Assembly (NCBI GenBank): GCA_017558545.1 | Contig: JAFYUG010000351.1 | Location: forward strand, 1 to 13,329 | Direction: 5' to 3' | DNA from: Oscillospiraceae bacterium | GTDB lineage: Bacteria > Bacillota > Clostridia > Oscillospirales > Oscillospiraceae | DNA length: 13,329 nucleotides | Shown here: positions 7,194 through 13,329 of the stretch, piece by piece | How the letters are laid out: every line of letters begins with the position of its first letter | Numbering within the stretch: the stretch's first letter is position 1 | Program-made: the position numbers and the translations under genes | Notes under the pieces: model-generated | What the model saw: only the letters and a program-made list of their open reading frames with translations | Databases searched by the model: none | Told to the model about the DNA's origin: nothing

Positions 7194-8342
7194 ATGGATA
7201 AGAAACTTAAACACGCTCTTATAGTGGTTGGCTTCGGCATTATTCTCTTTAATGCTCTGACCCATTTGGGTACAGTTTTGGAATTTGTTAAAAAGCTGGG
7301 CAATCTGGCCTTGCCTTTGATTATCGGCTTTGTATTGGCCTTCGTTCTCAATGTCCCCATGCGCGGCATTGAAAATATGCTGAAAAATCTTTTTAAGGGA
7401 AAGAAAAAGGCCCCCGGCAAAAAGCTTCTGCGCCTTGTAAGCTTGTTCCTCACCCTTATTATTCTTGCCCTTGTTATAGTTCTGCTTTCCACCCTCATCA
7501 TCCCCGAGCTTATTGAAAGCGCCATGAGCCTCTATAATCTGGTTATGGAAAAATGGCCCGAGTGGCTGGCCTATATCCAAAGCTTTGAGTTTGAGTGGGT
7601 GAATAACTGGCTTGCAAGCGTGGATATAAGCGCAATTCTCTCCAATTTCGGCAGCGGAGCGGGAGATATTCTCTCTTCTGCCATGGGCATAGTCACCTCC
7701 ACGGTCAGCGGTGTTATCAATGTGGGCATAGGCCTTGTTATCATGATTTACGCCCTCATAAGCAAGGATGTTTTGGCGCGTCAGGGTAAAAAGTTCCTCC
7801 ATTCCTTTGCGGGAGAGAAACTTGAGCGCAATATTATCCATGTTCTCAGCCTCATAAACAAGACCTATTCCAAGTTCCTCTCCGGACAATGTCTTGAGGC
7901 CTGCATTTTGGGCAGCTTGATGTTCATAGCCTTCAGCATAGCCGGAGTGCCCTATGCCAGCATCACCGCTGTGCTCACCGCTGTGTGCGCTTTCATCCCC
8001 TATGTGGGCGCGCTGCTGGCCTGCGTTGTGGGAGCGTTTCTGGTTTTGCTCGCAGCCCCTCAAAAACTTATTCTCTGCGTTGTGCTTTATGCGGTAGTGC
8101 AGTTTATAGAAAATCAGTTTATCTATCCTCATGTGGTGGGCACAAGTGTTGGCCTTGAACCTATATGGACTCTCATGGCCGTTATTTTGGGCGGCAAGCT
8201 TATGGGCATATTGGGCATGATATTTTTCATCCCCCTTGTGGCCGTGCTTATGACCCTTATAAAAGAGCAGGCTAATGTCAGACTGAAAAATAAAAATGAA
8301 GGCTTGGCGGAAATTCAGGAGCCTTCGGAAGAGAAAGTATAA
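7194..8342 (+). CDS. AI-2E family transporter (PerM/YdiK-like membrane permease)
   Basis: A 382-residue polytopic membrane protein of the AI-2E transporter family. Members have been linked to export of autoinducer-2 or to Na+(Li+)/H+ exchange, so the substrate here is open. An N-terminal pair of hydrophobic helices (about 7-60) is followed by a Lys-rich loop, another helix (about 82-105), an amphipathic middle region and a hydrophobic C-terminal half. Family hallmarks are IPYVGA (268-273) and ENQFIYP (306-312). The charged tail after about residue 360 is cytoplasmic-looking. GGGGAG at 7183-7188 points to the ATG at 7194; a GTG at 7155 in frame has no such site and would add a polar extension. 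It has its own promoter and terminator, next to a second cation-transport-type gene. Confidence 0.9.
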   Translation: MDKKLKHALIVVGFGIILFNALTHLGTVLEFVKKLGNLALPLIIGFVLAFVLNVPMRGIENMLKNLFKGKKKAPGKKLLRLVSLFLTLIILALVIVLLSTLIIPELIESAMSLYNLVMEKWPEWLAYIQSFEFEWVNNWLASVDISAILSNFGSGAGDILSSAMGIVTSTVSGVINVGIGLVIMIYALISKDVLARQGKKFLHSFAGEKLERNIIHVLSLINKTYSKFLSGQCLEACILGSLMFIAFSIAGVPYASITAVLTAVCAFIPYVGALLACVVGAFLVLLAAPQKLILCVVLYAVVQFIENQFIYPHVVGTSVGLEPIWTLMAVILGGKLMGILGMIFFIPLVAVLMTLIKEQANVRLKNKNEGLAEIQEPSEEKV

Positions 8343-8349
8343 AAAAATT

Positions 8350-8385
8350 AACACCTCATCCAATAAGGATGAGGTGTTGCCTTTA
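8350..8385 (+). terminator. Intrinsic terminator of the AI-2E-type permease gene
   Basis: A perfect 12-bp stem, AACACCTCATCC (8350-8361) with GGATGAGGTGTT (8367-8378), loop AATAA, lies eight bases after the stop. The T tract is weak on the plus strand (GCCTTTAATAATTT) and strong on the minus strand, so it may act in both directions. Confidence 0.75.
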
Positions 8386-8394
8386 ATAATTTAA

Positions 8395-8423
8395 TTGACT
8401 GCAAATAAAATTAGCATTATAAT
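8395..8423 (+). promoter_or_regulatory. Promoter of the NhaC-type antiporter gene
   Basis: TTGACT (8395-8400), a 17-base spacer and TATAAT (8418-8423): a near-consensus sigma-A promoter. A leader of roughly 55 bases follows before the ATG. Confidence 0.85.
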
Positions 8424-8484
8424 ATAAATAATCTGTTAATTTTTATCAGTTTATATCCCTGAAAAGAAAGAGAGGAAACTCAAT

Positions 8485-9798
8485 ATGAAAAAAGGAAATG
8501 CATGGGCTCTGCTGCCCATTGGCGTCTTTCTTGTAATCTATCTCGGTTTGGGAATTACCTTCGAATACATTATGGGTATTTCCATGGGCTTTTACAACAT
8601 TCCCATTGTTGTTGCCTTCCTTGTTGGCATTTTGGTTGCCTGCATTCAGAATAAGCGCCTGAGCTTCGATCAGAAGCTGACTCTGATGGGTCAGGGCGTT
8701 GGCGATAAGAACATCGTAACCATGATTCTTATCTTCATGGCTGCCGGTATCTTCGTAGGTGTTGTTGGCCGTTCCAGCGCTGAGAGCGTTGCTTACTTCA
8801 TGCTCAGCCTCATTCCCGCCCGCTTCGCCGTTGCCGTTATCTTCATCGTCAGCTGCTTTGTATCCACCGCTATGGGTACCAGCGTCGGCACCATCACCCT
8901 CATCGCCCCCATCGCTCTTGCTGTTGGTAATGCCACCGGTTTCAGCGTTCCCATCTGCCTTGGAGCAGTTATGGGCGGCGCTATGTTCGGCGATAACCTC
9001 AGCTTCATCTCCGATACCACCATCGCAGCCTGCAACGGTCAGGGCTGCGCTATGAAGGATAAGTTCCGCGCAAACTTCTGGATTGCTCTTCCCGCTGCAA
9101 TCGTCACTCTGGTTATCATCATTGTTGTCACCTTCAATGGCGGCGGCCAGCTGGTAACTCAGGAATATAACCTCGTTCAGATTATCCCCTATATCCTCGT
9201 TCTTGCCGGCGGCATCATCGGCATCAACGTATTCGTAGTCCTTCTGGTGGGCATCTTCTCCGGCGCCATCATCATGCTGGCAACCGGCGGCGTTCCCGAT
9301 TTCTATACCCTTCTCGGCAATATGGGAGGTGGCGCAGCCGGTATGTTCGAGACCACCATGGTTGCAATTCTGGTTGCTGCTATGTGTGCTCTCATCCGTG
9401 AGCACGGCGGCTTCGATGCTCTCCTCAGCGGCATTCAGAGAGTTTTCAAGGGCAAGAAGAACGGTCAGCTTGGTATGGGCCTGCTGGTTGGCGCAATGGA
9501 CATTGCCACCGCCAACAACACCGTTGCCATCGTTATGGCTAACCCCATTGCTAAGGAAATGGCTGAAACCTACGGCATAAGCAACAAGAAAACCGCATCC
9601 ATTCTGGATACCTTCTCCTGCGTATTCCAGGGCGTCATCCCCTACGGTGCTCAGATGCTGGTTGCCATTGCCGCAGCCGATACTCTTGGCTACAGCGTAA
9701 GCGCATTCGAAATCATGCCCTTCCTCTTCTACCCCTACATCCTTCTCATCAGCTCTCTGGTGTTCATCTACATCATCCCCGAGCGCAAGAGCAAGTAA
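8485..9798 (+). CDS. NhaC-type Na+/H+ antiporter family protein
   Basis: A 437-residue integral membrane protein with about eleven hydrophobic segments, matching the Na+/H+ antiporter NhaC superfamily. It probably exchanges cytoplasmic Na+ for external H+, or a related organic substrate, since some members of this superfamily exchange carboxylates or amino acids. Conserved polar motifs inside membrane segments are STAMGTSVGT (127-136) and GDNLSFISDTT (169-179), with a second TANNT-containing inverted-repeat-like segment (MDIATANNTVAIVMANPIA) near residue 335-355. The protein begins with a short MKKGN cytoplasmic tail and ends PERKSK. The start is supported by AGAGGA at 8471-8476, eight bases upstream. 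It is a single-gene unit with strong promoter and terminator. Family is confident; ion specificity is not. Confidence 0.92.
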   Translation: MKKGNAWALLPIGVFLVIYLGLGITFEYIMGISMGFYNIPIVVAFLVGILVACIQNKRLSFDQKLTLMGQGVGDKNIVTMILIFMAAGIFVGVVGRSSAESVAYFMLSLIPARFAVAVIFIVSCFVSTAMGTSVGTITLIAPIALAVGNATGFSVPICLGAVMGGAMFGDNLSFISDTTIAACNGQGCAMKDKFRANFWIALPAAIVTLVIIIVVTFNGGGQLVTQEYNLVQIIPYILVLAGGIIGINVFVVLLVGIFSGAIIMLATGGVPDFYTLLGNMGGGAAGMFETTMVAILVAAMCALIREHGGFDALLSGIQRVFKGKKNGQLGMGLLVGAMDIATANNTVAIVMANPIAKEMAETYGISNKKTASILDTFSCVFQGVIPYGAQMLVAIAAADTLGYSVSAFEIMPFLFYPYILLISSLVFIYIIPERKSK

Positions 9799-9814
9799 GT
9801 TAAATAGCAATATT

Positions 9815-9849
9815 AAACCACCCCGACAGTATCAGCCGGGGTGGTTTTT
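9815..9849 (+). terminator. Intrinsic terminator of the antiporter gene
   Basis: AAACCACCCCG (9815-9825) pairs with CGGGGTGGTTT (9837-9847), an 11-bp stem followed by further T residues, 16 bases after the stop codon. Confidence 0.88.
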
Positions 9850-9858
9850 CAATTAAAG

Positions 9859-9911
9859 GCTTCTCCTTGAGGAGAAGCTGTCAGCCTTCAGGCTGACTGA
9901 TGAGGTGTTTT
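9859..9911. repeat. Double-hairpin dispersed repeat
   Basis: Two perfect adjacent hairpins, GCTTCTCC-TTGA-GGAGAAGC (9859-9878) and GTCAGCCT-TC-AGGCTGAC (9880-9897), are followed by TGATGAGGTGTTTT. There is no coding potential. I recall the same arrangement as a dispersed intergenic repeat in Clostridia. Its tail, GATGAGGTGTT, also occurs in the terminator at 8367-8378. Confidence 0.65.
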
Positions 9912-9942
9912 AATGCCGATGCATATTTTCTAAAGCTCATCC

Positions 9943-9975
9943 GTCATTGCGAGGAGCATAGCGACGTGGCAATCC
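9943..9975. repeat. GTCATTGCG...GTGGCAATCC dispersed repeat, copy 2
   Basis: It shares its ends (GTCATTGCGA and GTGGCAATCC) and orientation with the copy at 318-353. The interior differs: GGAGCATAGCGAC here, against the AGCGCCT hairpin in copy 1. Confidence 0.7.
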
Positions 9976-9990
9976 GCAGCCCTAAAACCC

Positions 9991-10028
9991 AAAAAAATTC
10001 CCACCGCCGATTAAATTCAGCGGTGGGA
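9991..10028 (-). terminator. Intrinsic terminator of the metal-binding protein gene
   Basis: On the minus strand TCCCACCGC (10020-10028) pairs with GCGGTGGGA (9999-10007), followed by a run of seven T residues (9991-9997). It begins six bases after the stop codon. Confidence 0.88.
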
Positions 10029-10034
10029 TAAATT

Positions 10035-10289
10035 TTATTTTCTCTTGAAAAGGCTAAATCCCTTTTTCTGCTCCTCAACGGAGTAGCTTTTAACCTCGAA
10101 GCCCAGCTCTTCAATGGCGGCGCGGATGGCGGCCTCGTCGGGAGCGGCGGAGGCAAGGAACTCGGTTTTGCCATCCTTGGCAGAGGAAGTGATGCTCTGA
10201 GGAGCGGCAATGGCTTTAACGGCGTTGTTAACGCGGTTTTCGCACATGGGGCAATGCATACCCTCAACATTCATAATAACTTTGACCAT
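10035..10289 (-). CDS. Small heavy-metal-associated (HMA) domain protein, CopZ-like
   Basis: An 84-residue cytoplasmic protein consisting of one HMA domain (about 1-70) plus a basic tail (EEQKKGFSLFKRK). The metal site is GMHCPMC at 10-16, the GMxCxxC motif with C13 and C16, which in this family binds Cu(I) or a similar soft metal and passes it to a P-type ATPase. The beta-alpha-beta pattern continues with TEFLASAAPDEAAIRAAIEELGFEV, matching the family's second half. AAGGAGG at 10297-10303, seven bases upstream, fixes the start. The gene stands alone: no copper ATPase and no CsoR or CopY gene is in the window. The exact metal and partner cannot be told from sequence. Its physiological role could be copper chaperoning or buffering. 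Confidence 0.9.
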   Translation of the reverse strand: MVKVIMNVEGMHCPMCENRVNNAVKAIAAPQSITSSAKDGKTEFLASAAPDEAAIRAAIEELGFEVKSYSVEEQKKGFSLFKRK

Positions 10290-10318
10290 GTGTAGGCCTC
10301 CTTAATTGATATACCCAA

Positions 10319-10347
10319 ATTTTAGCAAAGGGAGAAAGCAAAGTCAA
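10319..10347 (-). promoter_or_regulatory. Promoter of the HMA protein gene
   Basis: On the minus strand TTGACT (10342-10347), a 17-base spacer, then TAAAAT (10319-10324) preceded by TGC, an extended -10. I see no clear CsoR or CopY operator palindrome around it. Confidence 0.8.
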
Positions 10348-10395
10348 GAAAAGAGCCTTCGCCGCCAAAAAACTTAAAAATAGGGGGCTTTGCGC

Positions 10396-10424
10396 TTGCG
10401 AAAAATCGGCCTTGCTGATATAAT
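10396..10424 (+). promoter_or_regulatory. Promoter of the helical-GNAT gene
   Basis: TTGCGA (10396-10401), a 17-base spacer and TATAAT (10419-10424) preceded by TGA, an extended -10. It lies about 50 bases divergent from the HMA promoter. Confidence 0.75.
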
Positions 10425-10454
10425 TTTCTAAATAGACTTGGAAGGAGAGCATAT

Positions 10455-11798
10455 ATGGAACATGATGCACGACTTGGCCTTCTGCGCCAGAGATTGGACC
10501 GTATGACTCAGCTGGAAACCGCCATGGGAGAGCTTATCGTTCAGCGCATTGAGCTGGGCGTAAAGGTGCGCGAGCTGGAGAGCGTTAAAAACTCCATCGA
10601 AAGCAAGGCGCAGGGCGGAAGTTTGGCTCACTTTTTCTATGATGTTGTTTACCACCGCGGAGAGATGATGGCCATTGAGGACGCCATCCGCGTCAGCACC
10701 GCCGCCGTTAAATATGACATGGCGGTTAAGGAGCATAAATATGTCTGCGAGCTTATAGACCGTTTTCAGGCTGAGCGCGATACCCATAACTATTCCTATC
10801 AGGAGTATGACGCCGCCCGCAGCAGAAAAATTGCCCACTTCAAGGAACTGGGCAAGGATAATGTTGAAGAGCTCATAGACCTTGAAGAGCATATCGAAGG
10901 CTATGTTAAGCAGCTTCGCGAAATCGGCGAGGCCTACGAAGCAGGTGAAAAGGCTCTCAAGACCGCCGAAGAACTGATTGACGGCCTCAATTCCAGCGAT
11001 AGCCTTGGCGTTTTTAAGTTCGAGGGCGAGAGAAGCGCCGATGAATGGATAGCCATTTTTGACGAGGCTCAGGGCTGGATTGAAAAGCTTCAGATTGAGC
11101 TGCGCGACTTTAAAACCGAGCTTGCCGATGTAACCATCAACTCCGATATTCGCCGCAGCAGCGAAAATTATCTCAAGTTTGCCGATAGCTTCCTTGACCT
11201 TCTCTTCTCCGACTGGGCAATAGGCAAGCATAGAGCTGGAACCCGCTATTATGTGGAAGACCTCCGTGACTCTGTTCAGGCTATGCTGGCTCAGCTGAAT
11301 CTTGAAAAGGACATGGCTGAGAGAGCCATGAAGAGAGCCGAGGCCAGATATGATGACCTTTGGAAAGCCGATGTAAAAATCCGCCTTGCCACCGCCGATG
11401 ACGCTCAGCAGCTATCTGCGCTCAATGCCGAATTCAACGGCGAAGGTCTCAACGATGTTGAAAATATCCGCATCAGCCTTGCGGAAAATAAGCAGGAAAT
11501 CGTCATTGTTGCCGACGAAGAGGGCACTCTTTGCTCCTTCCTCTGCCTGCAGCTTAAGCGCAGCTTCTGCTATAGCACCCTAAGCCCCGAGATAAGCGAG
11601 GTTTATGTTCGTCCCCAGTCCAGAAAACGGGGTCTTGCCGAGGCAATGATAAAGTTTGCCGAGGAATACTGCATCGCCAAGGGACTTGGCAAAAAAATAG
11701 AAATCCTCACCGGTGAAACCAACTATGCCGCCCGCACCTTGTATGAGCGCCTTGGTTACCGCGAGGATGACGGAAAACATCTTGTGAAGAGCTTATAA
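10455..11798 (+). CDS. Long alpha-helical/coiled-coil protein fused to a GNAT N-acetyltransferase
   Basis: 447 residues. Residues 1-306 are highly charged and predicted by eye to be almost entirely helical with coiled-coil stretches. A segment like SLAHFFYDVVYHRGE...AAVKYDMAVKEH (about 55-95) recalls helical hypothetical proteins of Firmicutes. Residues 307-447 are a GNAT domain that would use acetyl-CoA to acetylate an amine. Motif A is EVYVRPQSRKRGLAEAM (about 382-398, with the R/Q-x-x-G-x-A type pyrophosphate loop SRKRGLA at 389-395), and motif B is NYAARTLYERLGY. No signal peptide or membrane helix is seen. AAGGAG at 10442-10447 sets the start. The substrate is unknown. The helical part may oligomerise the enzyme or bind its target, which is inference. 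Confidence 0.85.
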   Translation: MEHDARLGLLRQRLDRMTQLETAMGELIVQRIELGVKVRELESVKNSIESKAQGGSLAHFFYDVVYHRGEMMAIEDAIRVSTAAVKYDMAVKEHKYVCELIDRFQAERDTHNYSYQEYDAARSRKIAHFKELGKDNVEELIDLEEHIEGYVKQLREIGEAYEAGEKALKTAEELIDGLNSSDSLGVFKFEGERSADEWIAIFDEAQGWIEKLQIELRDFKTELADVTINSDIRRSSENYLKFADSFLDLLFSDWAIGKHRAGTRYYVEDLRDSVQAMLAQLNLEKDMAERAMKRAEARYDDLWKADVKIRLATADDAQQLSALNAEFNGEGLNDVENIRISLAENKQEIVIVADEEGTLCSFLCLQLKRSFCYSTLSPEISEVYVRPQSRKRGLAEAMIKFAEEYCIAKGLGKKIEILTGETNYAARTLYERLGYREDDGKHLVKSL

Positions 11799-11801
11799 AA
11801 A

Positions 11802-11984
11802 TTAAGAAGGCACGAAAGATCGGTCATCTGCGGACCACTTTCGTGCCTTTTGTCTGTTGTATGCCTTGGGGTTGGGGCTTTTGCGGCTTACGGGGTTAAC
11901 GCCGTTCCAGCTGCCGCGTCTTTGGCTGTCGGCCTCTCGCTTGGCCTTCTTGGAAAGCTTTTCGTAGGGAACAAATTTTTCCAT
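11802..11984 (-). CDS. Small basic conserved protein of unknown function (60 aa)
   Basis: A 60-residue, Lys/Arg-rich protein beginning MEKFVPYEKLSKKAKRE and containing GSWNGVNPVSRKSPNPKAY, without signal peptide, cysteines or membrane segment. I recall similar small proteins with the VPYEKLSKK...NPVTRK...YNRKK pattern in Clostridia, but know no function; its charge would fit nucleic-acid or ribosome binding. It looks real because AAAGGAG (11993-11999) sits eight bases from the ATG and a near-perfect promoter lies just upstream. Its last nine or so codons (through DDRSFVPS) are encoded by the hairpin that ends the convergent GNAT gene, and its stop codon lies four bases beyond the GNAT stop. 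Confidence 0.75.
   Translation of the reverse strand: MEKFVPYEKLSKKAKREADSQRRGSWNGVNPVSRKSPNPKAYNRQKARKWSADDRSFVPS
11807..11852 (+). terminator. Terminator hairpin of the GNAT gene, inside the small-protein CDS
   Basis: A perfect 12-bp stem, AAGGCACGAAAG (11807-11818) with CTTTCGTGCCTT (11838-11849), with an inner GGTC/GACC extension (11822-11825 with 11833-11836). It is followed by TT on the plus strand and, on the minus strand, by TCTTAATTTTT. It begins nine bases after the GNAT stop and may end both convergent transcripts. Confidence 0.75.
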
Positions 11985-12017
11985 AGCTTAATCTCCTTTG
12001 TCTTTGATTTCATCTTT

Positions 12018-12046
12018 ATTATACCATATTGGTCAGATAAAGTCAA
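12018..12046 (-). promoter_or_regulatory. Promoter of the small basic protein gene, flanked by an inverted repeat
   Basis: On the minus strand TTGACT (12041-12046), 17 bases, TATAAT (12018-12023) preceded by TGG: a strong extended -10 promoter. The 9-bp inverted repeat CTTTGATTT (12002-12010) and AAATCAAAG (12045-12053) brackets the core promoter and could be an operator or a weak hairpin. Confidence 0.8.
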
Positions 12047-12069
12047 ATCAAAGGAGGGGCTATGAAGGC

Positions 12070-13179
12070 TTAGTCCTCAAAGGGGAAGCGGTAGTCAAGG
12101 GCGCATTCGTCGCGAAGGGCAATAAACTCTTTTTGTATGGCCTCGCCAACGGGGACACCCAGCTCGCGACGCTCCAGCCATGCAAGATGCTCCTTTTCTC
12201 CGGCGGTATAGATGCGCTCTTCTCCGGGAGCTTTCTCCGAAGCGCGAAGACCGCGGCATATGCCGCCTGCGGTTTCCTTGAAGGTATCAAGACCCATGAA
12301 AAATTCGGGGTTAATAACGAAGAAAAAGTGGCCAAGACGGAACATTTTGTTGTTGCCCTCCTCGTCCTTGCCGCTAAGCTCCTTCATGAAGGGGCCGCCG
12401 CAGAGTGCTGCGGAGAGAATTTCAACAATGGTGGTGAAGCCGTAGCCCTTGTAGCCGCCGGTTTCTTCTCCTGCGCCGCCTCTGGAGAGCAGGGCGCAGT
12501 TGCCCTTGCGCATTTCCTTGAGTATGCTGCCGGAGTTGGTCATAGTGCCGCCGTCCTTGGTGACCACCAAACCGGCAGGAGTGTCCTTGCCGCTGCGCTC
12601 ATAATATTCAATCTTGCCGTTTTGCACTATGGAGGTGGCGCAGTCGAAGTTGAAAGGGAAGTCCTCGTCGGTGGGCATGGTGAAGGTGAGGGGATTTGTG
12701 CCCATCATAGGCTCAACGCCGAAGGTGGGAGCAACGCTGGGGCGGGCGTTGGTGCCGGAAATGCCTATCATTCCCGCTTTTTCCGCCATAGTGGTCCAGT
12801 AGCCGGCAATTCCGTAATGGGTGGAGTTTGTGATGCTGCCGCCGGCCATGCCGTAAATTTTGGCCTTTTCGATAAGCTTTTCCATCATGCGGTAACTGGC
12901 AACCATACCCATGCCGTTGTTGGCGTCCATAACTATGGTGGTGGGAGTTTCCTTGAGTATGTCAATTTTGGTCTCGGGCAGAAGAGTGCCGTTTTTGATG
13001 CGGTCAAGATAAATGGGCTTGAAGCGGTTGCAGCCGTGGCTTTCTATGCCTCTGCGGTCGGACTCCAGAAGCACATCGGCGCAAATGGCGGCGTCCTCTT
13101 CGGGCACTCCGTAGGCCTTGAAAACGTCAATCATGAATTTTTCGGCCAGTTCCCAGGAAATATAGGGTCTTTGTTCCAT
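12070..13179 (-). CDS. Malate/L-lactate dehydrogenase, Ldh_2 family NAD(P)-dependent oxidoreductase
   Basis: A 369-residue cytoplasmic oxidoreductase of the Ldh_2 family (malate, L-lactate, sulfolactate and ureidoglycolate dehydrogenases), which is unrelated in fold to classical LDH/MDH. These enzymes interconvert 2-hydroxy acids and 2-keto acids with NAD(P). Visible hallmarks are RRGIESHG with the conserved His at H48, NSTHYGIAGYW (H121), GTNARPSVAPTFG (142-154) followed by MGTNP (159-163), and GYKGYGF near residue 240. Length is normal for the family. A G-rich stretch (GGGGG, 13191-13195) about ten bases before the ATG is the likely ribosome binding site, weaker than for the neighbours. No clear terminator separates it from the small protein gene, so readthrough is possible. 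The exact substrate cannot be assigned from sequence. Confidence 0.92.
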   Translation of the reverse strand: MEQRPYISWELAEKFMIDVFKAYGVPEEDAAICADVLLESDRRGIESHGCNRFKPIYLDRIKNGTLLPETKIDILKETPTTIVMDANNGMGMVASYRMMEKLIEKAKIYGMAGGSITNSTHYGIAGYWTTMAEKAGMIGISGTNARPSVAPTFGVEPMMGTNPLTFTMPTDEDFPFNFDCATSIVQNGKIEYYERSGKDTPAGLVVTKDGGTMTNSGSILKEMRKGNCALLSRGGAGEETGGYKGYGFTTIVEILSAALCGGPFMKELSGKDEEGNNKMFRLGHFFFVINPEFFMGLDTFKETAGGICRGLRASEKAPGEERIYTAGEKEHLAWLERRELGVPVGEAIQKEFIALRDECALDYRFPFED

Positions 13180-13220
13180 GCTTTCATTACCCCCAATTAA
13201 TTATTTTATAGCCTTATTTT

Positions 13221-13226
13221 ATTATA
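13221..13226 (-). promoter_or_regulatory. Probable -10 of the dehydrogenase gene
   Basis: TATAAT on the minus strand, about 42 bases upstream of the ATG. No good -35 lies at 16-18 bases; a short palindrome CCCTT-TAC-AAGGG (13235-13247) is there instead, which could be a regulator site. Confidence 0.4.
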
Positions 13227-13261
13227 GTTTTCCTCCCTTTACAAGGGGAATAGTATAGTGT

Positions 13262-13289
13262 TTGACAAAAAGCGGAAATATGTTAAAAT
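13262..13289 (+). promoter_or_regulatory. Promoter of the gene leaving the window
   Basis: Consensus TTGACA (13262-13267), a 16-base spacer, TAAAAT (13284-13289) preceded by TGT, an extended -10. It is divergent from the dehydrogenase gene. Confidence 0.8.
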
Positions 13290-13320
13290 GCTTCTATTAG
13301 TGTTTGAAAAGGAGCCATTT

Positions 13321-13329
13321 ATGGACAGC
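13321..13329 (+). CDS. Start of a gene cut by the window edge
   Basis: ATG at 13321 begins an open frame (Met-Asp-Ser) that runs off the window. AAAAGGAG at 13307-13314, six bases upstream, and a consensus promoter at 13262-13289 make it a real start. Too little remains to name the product. Confidence 0.7.

Noticed and set aside
7134..8363. A 409-codon antisense frame over the AI-2E-type permease gene
   Set aside because: Same reason: the sense strand has family motifs, promoter, ribosome binding site and terminator; the antisense frame has none.
8446..9810. A 454-codon antisense frame over the antiporter gene
   Set aside because: It mirrors a clear membrane transporter and is a low-complexity translation rich in Asn, Asp, Gly and His, as expected from the complement of hydrophobic codons.
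12051..12073. AAGGAGG followed by ATG and three sense codons before TAG, looking like a minimal leader peptide
   Set aside because: It is on the plus strand at the end of a minus-strand gene, with no plus-strand promoter or downstream gene; most likely chance.
11998..13200. A 400-codon plus-strand frame over the dehydrogenase gene
   Set aside because: The minus strand encodes an intact Ldh_2-family enzyme. The plus frame has no domain, and its start lies inside the small-protein promoter region.

Overview
The window looks like chromosomal DNA of a Gram-positive Clostridia member (Bacillota), most likely a gut Oscillospirales/Ruminococcaceae-type organism. The evidence is strong AAGGAGG-type ribosome binding sites, sigma-A promoters mostly with a TGn extended -10, moderate GC content, an S-layer-homology (SLH) surface protein, and short dispersed palindromic repeats of a kind I recall from such genomes. 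This assignment is inference; no rRNA or marker gene is present.

Layout: 1-413 is non-coding and filled with palindromic repeats. 414-2219 (-) encodes an oligoendopeptidase F-type zinc peptidase, transcribed divergently from an OmpR-family response regulator (2400-3086, +) whose phosphoacceptor Asp is replaced by Glu. 3374-7006 (+) encodes a 1210-residue secreted protein with two tandem tannase/feruloyl-esterase-like alpha/beta-hydrolase modules followed by three SLH repeats. 7194-8342 (+) is an AI-2E-type membrane permease and 8485-9798 (+) an NhaC-type Na+/H+ antiporter. 9850-9990 is a second repeat island. 10035-10289 (-) is a small heavy-metal-binding (CopZ-like) protein. 10455-11798 (+) is a long alpha-helical region fused to a GNAT acetyltransferase. 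11802-11984 (-) is a basic 60-residue protein whose 3' end lies in the GNAT gene's terminator hairpin. 12070-13179 (-) is a malate/L-lactate dehydrogenase of the Ldh_2 family. A further gene starts at 13321 and leaves the window.

Nearly every gene has its own promoter and hairpin terminator, so the region reads as a row of single-gene units rather than one pathway operon. No CRISPR array, phage, transposase or defence system is visible. The most distinctive items are the double-headed, SLH-anchored tannase-like esterase, the response regulator with Glu at the phosphorylation site, the helical-GNAT fusion, the terminator shared with coding sequence, and the cloverleaf-like palindromic repeat at 22-99.
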